Below, piece by piece: positions 26,501 through 37,808 of a DNA stretch of 64,000 nucleotides. Location of the stretch: assembly GCF_027942865.1 (NCBI RefSeq), contig NC_134526.1, positions 9,580,284 to 9,644,283 of the forward strand. The letters run 5' to 3'. The position numbers and the translations under genes were made by a program. The notes under the pieces were generated by a model. It had not been told where the DNA came from and made no database searches. It saw nothing but the letters and a program-made list of their open reading frames with translations. Numbering within the stretch: position 1 is the stretch's first letter; each line of letters begins with the position of its first letter. The DNA comes from Odontesthes bonariensis. Its lineage: Eukaryota; Chordata; Actinopteri; Atheriniformes; Atherinopsidae.

Positions 26501-29500
26501 TCACTCACCGAGCCCCACATGGAGACGCAATCTTCCTGCGTGTTGCGGAAGTTATTGGGTTCAAATGGATGCCAGTGGGTGAAGATGACAGGTGTGTGGT
26601 CAGTCCACTGGAAATCCATTTGCATATCGGTGTCATGGAGCCCTACCCATAACTGGTCAATGTCTAAAAAAGAAAGAGATAATCTGAATAAGTAATCTTG
26701 CTCCTCTCTGCTGAAAACAGAACCTGGGCAACAGTATTCAAGGAACGCTTCAGTAGATTTTGGTTAACTACTTTTGCAGAGGAGGATTTTTGTTTCTTTT
26801 ACACAGCAAATATCGTCATCTCTGTCTGGAACACATCAGTCACAACATCCATTTTATTCCTTTAAAATCCAGCTTCTAGTGGAAACTCTGGCAGCACAGG
26901 CCTCTGAAAGCAGTGATCTCACAAAGGTCCATTTTTCTTTGCCAAAAACACAAGTTGGGTATTTCAAAAACAGTGAACAAACACAGTGAGGAAACTGCAC
27001 ACAAAGGTCCAGTGCTAAATCACCTTTCTTCAGGTTACGCATGATGAATTCTAGCTCAGGTAGAGTATGGATGCTGACCAGGTTAGCCTCCATCTTCTGG
27101 CATGTTTTCTGAGCTGCATTCCAGTCGGTCTTCTCTGATGCAAGCTTGTAGCATCCAGCCTGGAAAGCCTGCCAGCCCACATCACACTCATATTTCTCAT
27201 CATCTGCCCATGAATCTGTGGAAGCAAAACAGATTATCGTATAGAAAAGGAGATTTTGGAGTGGTGGGACTGCAGATGATGTGTTTTGTCTAATGGACTG
27301 GAGTAAAGGCTGATACACAGACCTGTAGTGAAGGGATCCAGTGTGGCATTGGGCCTCTTCTTACATACATATGGCAAGGCAACAGAACAATCGCGGTTTT
27401 GCCAACGTCCCGATGACTCGGTTCTGATCACTACGCAGTTTTCTTCCTCGGCGTGATTTGGCTGCTCTGGAGTTGGGGAAAAATATGACAAACTCTTTAG
27501 AAAACCCCTGATGCCAGTGTGCCAATCCCCCTGCGCACTGAGGGGCAGCAGTAAAATTCTGCGGTTGCCCTGGAAAGCTGCCAAGTGGATGTGATAACTG
27601 AGAGCTGAGCAATGCTAAAAGTGAGTATGCATGCTCACTCAGCCCTCTGTGGGAATAAACATTTAAAAAAGAGATGCATCAGAAAGACAGAGAAGCCGGA
27701 ATTGTTTTTACAGGCTAACCTGGCTCCCAGTTTAGATACTTGAGTGGTGAGGAGTCGGACCACTGCCAGCCTCCACTGATGTCAAGGTCATTGAGGCCTA
27801 TCCACAAAGCAGCACTGTAGCCAGTGAGTAAACCTAAAACAGAGGATTTTTCAAATCATTTTTAAATGACATGAAATATTATGGAAATAAAAAAAAAAAT
27901 TCTGAGCATTTTGTAAAAGAATACAAAACACAAGAAACATTTCTAACAATCATTTCAAACAACCATAATATAATGTTTATTCAGTGTGGAGGAAAAGTGT
28001 GATTTCGACAGTTTTGTTTGACTATTAAATATAGCACCGTCTGTATGTAGATTTTTTTTTTTAAACTGCAGAGCTTAAAGTACTTTAACATGCACAATAA
28101 AGTGGAACAAGGACTTTGACTAAATTAGGCGGTTAAATTGGACTACTCTCCTAGTCCTAGTCTACAAGCAATTTAGTTTAATTTAGACTACAATTATCAT
28201 CAAAATCTTTTCAAGAATAGAATAGAGTCCTTATTGTCATTGCACATCAGGTATACCATGAAATTGCAGTGCTTCTCTGGCCAGTGCATAATAAATATAA
28301 ATATAAAAGAAAACAGTAAAACAGTAAAACAGGAATAAATTAATACAGCTTTGAACAATAAAATAATCTATAAGGAATATACATATTTACATCATTTACA
28401 CTTAGAATACACACTCTTTATGAGTTCAGGGCAAATATGTTAAATATGTAGAAATATCGAGGAAGATAATTTTTCTCTGTTAGGTCGAGCTTCGTGCTGA
28501 ATAAAAACTATTGTCAGGTATCCTCTTTATGGTGTAATCTTTAGCTTATTGAGCATTTTCTCTGCTGCAGACAATAAACCTCTTTTTGCATCAAATCCAC
28601 CAGACTGACTCTTTCCAAGATACATCTAAAATTCTTTGAAAGTTATTATAAAAATGGTCTGCACATAGCAAAGCCCCAGTTCTGGCCAGAAGACAATGGC
28701 CCTCATTTATCAAGCCGTCGTAGAAAGCATCGTATATATGAGCGGAGAACTCGTCGTACGCAGAGGCTCAAGTGAGATTTACAGAACATGCGTACCACAC
28801 CAATCCCATCGTAAAACCGAGCGGCTGTTGATAAATCCGGCGGCTGAAATCCATCGTAATGATCCTAACCACGCCTTCTACAAAAGGGGGTTGAGAGGCC
28901 GCACCTCTAGAGTTTGCGACATGGATAGACGAAAGGCGGCAAAACGCTGTCAACAGCGTTGGCGATGTAAATCGCAGACCGGACGAGTTATGTATTTTCC
29001 CCTACTGTGATGGTCAATAAAATGTGATAAACTCCAGATTAAATGAAATCTAAAATTGAACGATGTTTTACTTTTTCTCCAATAAGATCAGGAAGAAGTG
29101 GTCCGATATGAAATTGGCCAAAAAAAGAAGGTCGCAGCCGTTCGACGCAGCATGTCACAAACGGGGGGGGGGGTCCGATCCAGGTTTGGATTTGAGTGCC
29201 TTGGAGGAGAGGGTGGCTGGCCTGATCGGAGCTACGTCCTCATCGGGCGTGCCAGGGAAACTTGACACTGATGCGCCCATGTCAGAGCTCGAGAATGGTA
29301 AGAATGACTGCACACCCAAGACGTTTAAATAAAACAGTTGCTTTAATATTCAACACAAATGAGGTTCCTAATCAAACTAATATTTTTCATTCACAGATGA
29401 ATCCGAAGTGGCATCCGGGCAACCTGACCCGCGCGACGAATACGCGGACCCGTCAACATCCGAAGCCTCTGCCTCTGCCCCCCGGTCTGCAGCGTCACAC

Positions 29501-32500
29501 CGGCCAGCCGTGTTGACCACAGAGGTCCTAGAAAGACAAACAGAGATCGTGAAGTGGATGATGGCTTTAACACACACCATGCAATCTATCGACAGTACAT
29601 TGAAAGACATAAATGAAACACTGAAGTCACAGAATAAATGCTGAAAGAAATCGTTGTTCTCCTTTCTTTTTTCCTTGAATAACAGAATGCTTACCTGAGC
29701 GCTCTTGGCTGTGCAGGCTGGTGGTAGGGATCTCTGGGTGCGCGGTCCTCTGGATGTACATCTGGAAATGGCACTCCCTTTTTTTGGGCAATGTTATGGA
29801 GATCCCCGCATGCAATAATAATATTGCATACCTTTTCGGGCGTATAGGGTTCCCCCCGCAGCCGAGAGACAGATCCAGCTTTAGGAGCCCTACCTCTCCA
29901 CAGTGGCATGCGTGCGCGAATGCGCAGTGTTAAAGCGCCTCTCCTGTTCGGTGTGAGAGTGCGCGGTTGAATAATGAGCCATCACTCTTCCAATTACGGA
30001 GTTGTACTTGTTTAATTTATTTAATTTGCGTTCATGTTTATATTTATGTTGAAGTCAAATAAAACATGGGCCTTCTTTAAAGTGATAAGTCTGTAATTTT
30101 AACCAAGGGATTTGTTGCGACTCCCGAGGCACGCACTAGTGACGCTGCTGTGTTGCAGTCACCGCAAGTCAAAATGGAAAAGTGCGTACACCGGCCTCAG
30201 ACCTGTCGTGGCGATTTCATCTTTCCTGCGCTCACGATGGATTTGATAAATGCCAACCTTTGCGCAGAAAAGAATGTACACACGACCTACGCATGTTTTT
30301 TGTCTTACGTAAGTTTGATAAATGAGGGCCATTGTTTTTGTTTGCTTTTGCTTTGATTTTCCCCCGCCCACAATCATCGTGTGTCATGATCGGTGTCTTT
30401 TGTCTTTTTGCTGTGTTACTTCCTCTCTTTTTTCCTCAGTTCCGTCCTCCTGTCCTCCATCTCACCTGTGTTCACTTATCCTCAGCTGCACTCGCTCACC
30501 AATCACTCTCCCCACAGTATTTAGTCTCCTAACATTTGTCAGATCCTCTGTTCTCATCAGGTTGGCCTCTTGTGTTGCTGGTGCTGCTTGGTTTTGTTTC
30601 CCCAGTTCATTCCTGCTCCCAGTCGGTTTTGTCAGTTCCTGGGTTTTGTTTTTTTAGTAATTGTTATTCAGCTTTGCCGTGCCTTTTGTTTGAAATAAAT
30701 AGTTTTCTTTTCATTTTCCAATCTGTGTCTGCACCTGGGTCCTTCTTCCTCGCCACCTCCGACACGTGACACCATGATGGGTACATTATCGAAAAGTTGT
30801 TCGAGACAAGCAGACAAAACAAAGTCTAATTCTGGATATAGAGCCAAAATGCCTACTGGGAGTGAATTTGCAAGCCAGTTGGGTTTCAAATACTGCATCT
30901 ATTCTGGGTTTTGTGAAGATTTTTTGGGAAATGTCAGTTAAAGTTATTACAGTTGTTGATTCGGAGATGATCACCTACTTTGAGTAAGAAAATAATAAAA
31001 AATCCCACAAAATCCAAATTACATATTGAATTTTTGTTTTCCTATTTTAGTGGTAGTCAATCAGAAGTTAATGTAACAGCTAATCATTTAGTCGATTGCT
31101 CAGTGCAGATTTCTGTTTGAGATGTTCTTGTCTATCCATGATCATTTATTATGTCGTGTACCAGAAAACAGCATGAGGCAATGTATTAATCAATGCATAT
31201 TTTAAACTTAGACTTTACAAATGTGTAAGTGCAAACTCTGATTTTACCATTTATGTAGGTCTGCTCGTGCAACTTGGTGATGCTTAGCAGGTCTGCCCCC
31301 TGCTGCTGGCAACTGAGCCGAGCCTCGCTCCATGACAGCGTAGCCTGGAAGTTAAACTGGTAACAGCTGTCTGTCAGTGGGTCAGTATCCCAGAATGTCT
31401 CACAGCCGCTGCCTGACAGTGAAAGAAAGGGAGGAAAAGACAATTGGAGAAAACACAAGAAAGAGTAAATTAGTGAAAAGACATTCCGGTGAAACTCGCT
31501 GAGATTCTGGCAATTAATTCATCAAAGAATACAGTTTGATAACTTACTCTTGACAGGACAGAATCCCCAACGCTCATCTTTGCCGTAGTCATAGGTGGTC
31601 GCACACCAAAGGTGGCCATCTTCACGCCCGATGCTCGTACAGTTGTGAAACCACTGGCCGTCATACAGGAAGGGCAGGTAACAGGGCCGGCCGTGAGAGT
31701 TCCCCTGGATTGTATAGATCTCTGGAGAGTTATCACAGGAGAGTCTTTAAATACTTTGCTTGTGTTGTCTGAAGTTATGGTGGTGAACTTTGCTGAACTG
31801 AAATGCCTTATATGTTTTCTCAGGAGCTTGTGTAATCATACACATGGCAAAAACAGGGGATGATGTTACAGTCAAAACAGTAAAGTCAAACAGCGGTCAG
31901 CAGAAGGAATGGTGGAAAAATAAAAATGCTCATGTTTTTAGCAGAGCTGAGCACTGCTAAATTTCACACAAAATACCATATGGTTATTTTTATAGTGTCT
32001 ACATTTCACAAGCATAGTACAGAGTAAAATAAAGGGCAAGAGAGATGAAGCAAGGGGCTGGATCAGCAGTGTTACCAAAACAAGTTAGGCGGATGGAAAG
32101 TAGGGCAGACACGTTAAAGAGGGAGGAAAGATTTCTGAAGCTCCCTCTCTGACTTTGCTCTCTGCTCCACCACTGGCTGGCTGCAGTGGAGCTGACTAAT
32201 GTCGAAGGCATTCCTCTCCAGCAGTGAGCTGTCTTCACAAAGAAACTTGTGAAGATTGGTGGTTGAAAGTCAAAAATGTCAGAGCACCCGGTTCACTTGC
32301 CACATGAAAGTAAAAGTAAAGCGAAGGGAGATTTTCTGGTCTTACGTCTGAGGCAGATCTGGTTTTAATTGCAGTCAAGCACAGCCTATCTTTCTAATTT
32401 CACAACAGACTTTAGCTCACTGAGCTTTGCAGTCGTTCTTTGAGAACAACCGTGACATTTGATATTCTTAAGAATGGTCCTGACAACGGAAATGAGGTTT

Positions 32501-35500
32501 AGCTGCGAACCACAGTGGTTAGATTTAATCTGAAATGAAAACTATATATAAAAACAAATATTCTTGAGGGCAACAACAGCTTTGTCTGTTTACAAATATC
32601 GGCAGTATTTTCCTTGGCTTTCTGACTGGCAGGCCACCACTTGTCCTCAAACATCCCCTAAGAGCTACATTCTCCTTTATCCATTTGATCAGATACAGCT
32701 GGCAAGACCAAAACAGTCAGTCTATCTGCCACACAGAGGCAGAAACACACAGGAAGAGGCAGCTCACTGGGTCACTGTGTGACCTCATGTGTTTCTGGGG
32801 AAATGTTCAACACATCTGCAGACTTTGCAAGGGAGCACAAGGGCTAGGGATTAAACCACCAACCATCCTATTAATGGATGAAGCTTCAGTAGTTCTGTGT
32901 GGAGGAATTCCTTCTAATAACTGTGCATATTTGATCCGCAGCTACTGGAATCATGTTCTCAGCTTACTTCTGCCAAAGGAGGCTCAACCAGTTACTCATT
33001 TTTAAGGGTTCACTTTAGGACCGGGATCTCAAACTCCGGTCCCCGAAGGACGCTGACCAGCTAATGAGACCTCGATCTGAATCAGGTGTGTTGAAGCAGG
33101 GAAACATCTGAAACCTGCAGGACATTTGCCCTCGAGGACCGGAGATTGACATCCGTGCTTTAAGACTTTCAGTCCTCCAGTGCTATGAAAGTCCAGTGAG
33201 AAATAAGAGAAAATATACTCATTTGTGTCTTATTAGCTTACAGGGCCGGTGTGTATGATATAGTGATATCCAGTAGTATAATTTGCAAATTGCAACCAAT
33301 AGAATATCGTCACCCTACCAAGTTCAGAAGGTGTGGATCTAGATCACGCAATCATAATAACTTGTGACTAAAAATGCTATTATGGCACTGAGATGCTAAA
33401 TATTAGGCAAAAGAAAAAGAAACAAACAGAAAAATAATAAGCCGAAGAAAACAAACAAACAGGAAATACCATTTTCCACAAAATACAGCATTTAAAAAAC
33501 TACACGAGTGCTCAGAAGCTCAGAGACTGCGGTCCACCACTGCCAATGCTGTATTCTGCAATTTTAATAAAAGTTATTACGATTCAAACCAAAATTATAA
33601 CGAGTTACATCCCACGAAAGAACTCCCCACTGAGTGGGTGGAATAAAAGCTCAGTGGATCTAGGTCCTGTTGTGAATTTATGTCTTAACTTCAACACTTT
33701 TTCTCCTTTCTCCTATCTTTTACACCTCTCGTAAAAAAAAAGTTTTAAACTTTATAAAAATTAATCATTAAATATGTGTACATATTTCAGGATTTCAACA
33801 TCTAGCAAACCTCAACAATACAACTGAAACACAATTTTCAACGGCTGAAAATGATAATGCATAATGTCGACTTTTCTGAATCAATATCAGAAATTATTCA
33901 TGAAATGTTATTATGGTCCAATGTTGTGTTTTCTGTTTGTTTACTTAATTTTTCTGATTTTTCAGTTTTGTATTTTGCACCTTTTCAGGCAGCTCAAGGG
34001 ACTCTGGAAGTGTGTATCTGGAAAACCGTTTGATTTTATGATCACACACAGAAATTGATCACAAGTCTAAAGACTATTCATTGAGTTAATCAGATTACAG
34101 TCATGCCTACCTCGATATGTTTTGGAGCACAGGTCCTGCACATCACCGTGCAGTCTCCATTTCAATGTCATGGATGAGGTAAAGGACGAGTTCCAGGGTG
34201 AGGACTTAAGATAACTGTTGAAGATATCCAGCACCTGACCACAGTTCCAGGTCCAGCGTACCTTGGGGGGCTCTCGATCGCATGCGTACACGCCCAAAGG
34301 AGTTGTCCTTTCTGTGGAGGTGACGTTACCAGTGGTCACACCCAGACACAATGAGGAGCCAACATTGAACAGACGCCCTCGAGTCACCCACTTCCAGCGC
34401 TGCAGGGGTTCTTCACAGGATGGCGTCACGATAACAGAGTTATACATCACCCCCAAGCACCCATCGGTGCCCTCAAGGAAGAAAGCAAAATCGTCTGAGT
34501 CCAGTGGCGCTGCACAGAGAGAGGGAAACAACACAAGCAGTCAATAACGCTGTTGAAAACCAAACCTTGTGGTAACAGCTAAGAGGTCAGAAGCCGGATC
34601 GATATCGCCAATAAAAGAGACAAAGCTTGGTTTGAACTAGTTTCAGTTGTGGGATCACGAACATTATATGAACTTTCCGGCAATCTCAATACAACCCTAA
34701 ACTACTGTGCAAACATAACATGACATTACATGCTGTAGGAAGGTATTGTGGATATGACGAGCAAGAAACTGTCAGAAGTGGCTGGCCTTGTTTTCAATGC
34801 AAGGTTAGTGATCACATTTGATCACTCCCAGGTGTCGCTCCAAATGTTCAACCTGGAATCGCCTCTCATCTTGCTTAGTATAGTTTGTGGGTACAGTTCT
34901 GTTGAGTTTGACTGTGTAGGAAGCAGCAGATGAGGTTTTTTTTTAAGGGATAAATATTTATTTTTTATCTTTAGAATCTGCAGGTTGACTGATTCATTTT
35001 ACTCTTGGTCTTGGTGAGTATCTTAACAGGTCTGCATTTGATTACTCTGACAAAACTGCGATGGCCCTCAGTGGTGAAATGTGGATGTTTTATCAGTTTG
35101 CAGAACTGTCACTACCTCATGCTGATATTTGTACTGACATTAGTTATTATGATTCTCAGAGGAACTATATCTTCCTGCAGAGCAGCTCTACCCACACATG
35201 CTTACAAAAGCCTAAGGAAAAATAGTGCTAATGGAAAAAAACGCAATGTTGAACTTATCACATCTTTGGGGGCCGGACGCCAGCCTCGGTGACTAGAATT
35301 TCGGGAATAAAAGCAACACCCTTTTTCCTCTAAAATATGTGGTTTTCTTCCATTCCTGCTTTTCTATTTTTTTTAATTTAGACTCTTCCTGTACGGATTT
35401 AGAGACAAGCAACCAAAAAGATTTTCAAGTACATGAGAGTAGCAGTGGAGAAGAGACCTACCTAGCAGGAGTGTAGAAGCTACTCTAAATTAAGATAGTT

Positions 35501-37072
35501 TAACATAAAATTTCCAAAATAAACAGAACCTCCCTTCTCCGACTTGAAATTGTGGTGAGAAAGAAAGACCCTCAGCATTTCTACTCTGCAGGCTCGTGTG
35601 AGAGGGCAGGAAGTTGGACGGTTGGGAAAGATGGCTGGACATTCACTGAAAAACATGACCCTAATACAGCATATATATATATGTGTGTGTGTGTATGTGC
35701 AAGTCAGTCTGCTCAAATCCTTGGTTTCCTGCTTCTCAGCTAAAACACTTTAAACCTCCTGTTCTACTTTTACGAACACAGAGACAATGGAGTCTCATCA
35801 AGAGCGCCATAAAAATCCCTGTAATCTGGAGGAGAGGACCGACACACCCCTCTTCATGCACTTTGTGGTTTAGTTTCTCACAGGCACTGTTCATTTATAT
35901 GGTCGGTAGAAAAGTCTGAGCCTTAAGGCAGAGCAGTTAAGCTGGACTTTAAAAGTGTTTTGTACTGTGTAATAATAGTACACTGAAATAAAACAACCTG
36001 TAAGTTATGTAAATAACACTGAATGCATAGATTTGAACTTAATTTAAACACTAAGTTCTAACTGTACAAAAACAATATATCAAATGTTGAATGACAGTTT
36101 CCTACTGTGTTAAATCAATTCTTCAATGGAAAACTGGAGCAGTCCTGTTCAAAAAGGAATGTTAAAAGAGATATTTCTGTTTTTTGAAGTGGGTTGTATT
36201 TATGAATCATTTATGTATTTATGTATTTATGAACAGTCAGTTGGCTGCAGTGGACAGCAGTCAGAGCACTCTCAGTTTGGAGTACTGGGGAGAATCTCTG
36301 ACGGGGGAAGCTAACAGCTATGCAGAAGGGGGCCACAGAAGAGCAGATTTTCACCTTCTAGAACAACTCAATTTCATAGCCATTCAAGCAAATAATATAT
36401 ATGGTGAATTCTTCCTGGGTTACTTTTGCATCTGATTGTCTTCTCAGACCTACCAGATAGCTCGGTGTTTAGCATTAATATGGAAGAGATCTAAAAGATG
36501 GTGATTTTTCTTTAGCTTCTACAGGCTTTTTTCACTAATTTTATAGTCTTTCAAATTCAGCACATATTGCATTTGCACATGTTTTAGATGCAGATTATTA
36601 GCTCTTCTGTGGCTCTGTGAGTAGCTCCCACATTAATAGTCAGAGTTCTGCCTGATTCTCCAAACTGAGGGTGCTCTAGCTGCTGTCTAATGCAGGTAAG
36701 ATCAAACAACTCATAAGGAATTAACACAATCCCAGTTTGAGTAAGGGCTTAGTCAACATGCATTTCTGTTTCTTGTTTTTACTAGTTTTTTCTTTGCCGA
36801 GTAGAGTTTTAGCTTTCTGTTTTAACATCTGTGTATGCAGTGACGATCCGTGTTCACTGACAGTGGTTTCAGCAGTGTTTCTGTGCCCATGCACACATCT
36901 GTTTTTAGCACAGTGCTGCCTCAGCCACAGACATCCAGTATTGTTTTTTTTTTTAGCCTTCTCCCTTGTGTGAAAACATTCTTTTTTTGATGCACTGAAC
37001 CTTTGAATTATATTATTTATTATATTCAATATTTCAATGAATAAATGGTCATATATATAAATATACGTACAC

Positions 37073-37120
<48 letters not shown>

Positions 37121-37766
37121 GTACTGTATTTCCAATCCAATCTAATCCAACTTTATCTATAAACACATTTAAAACAACAGAGTTGACCCTATTTATAGAA
37201 GTGTTCATCCAAGGAGTAAAAACAACTGAACTTTCAGTCTTAAAAGGGTGGTAAAAACAAGTCTAAAGTTATCTTGAATCCATGCACTGGTGCATTTATC
37301 AAAAGGCTTTAGCTGCCTCGGAGGGAAAACCGTTTCCTTCTGCCACAAGTCACTCCTATGAGCGTAACACAATTCAGAGTGGGTTGAAATTAAAAGGGAA
37401 AAAAGGAGAGGGAAAAAAAAGAAAAGCATTTCTGTGGAAAATCAATGTCTGCTGGATTCTTTGAGTGTTAAAATGCAAAAATGCTTTGAACTTCTATCAG
37501 GTCAGTGCCTTCCAAGTTTCCTCATCGACAAATAAGAAGCCAAAAACTAAGAAGAAATTTCCTTTTATTATCAGCTAATGTCCTTTATAATGAAGTAGAA
37601 CTGCAAAACACCAGATGAAATTAGAAATTAGCATTCCAATTTCCCAAAGTCTAAATTTAGTCATTTAATCTGCTATTTTCTACTGCTTTTGTTGCCAGAT
37701 TGTCAGAGGAGCCACTATTGAAATTTCTATCCATCTACTTATAGGACTTTCTGGTTAGATTTGTTT

Positions 37767-37808
<42 letters not shown>

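Larger units (their letters stand above)
28695..30344. mobile_element. PIF/Harbinger-type transposon, deleted derivative, in mrc2 intron 4
   Basis: Perfect inverted ends AATGGCCCTCATTTATCAA and its complement at about 30326-30344. A plus-strand Myb/SANT-like gene ([16 protein letters not shown], then C-terminal [16 protein letters not shown]) with its own intron, and a minus-strand piece resembling the C-terminus of a Harbinger DDE transposase ([20 protein letters not shown]), lie tail to tail. This two-gene layout is typical of PIF/Harbinger. No clean 3-bp target duplication is visible; AT on each side could be a 2-bp one. Confidence 0.85.

Noticed and set aside
36721-37140. 139-codon minus-strand frame
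   Set aside because: Its start is the translated TA microsatellite (Tyr/Ile repeat) and the rest has no recognisable domain.
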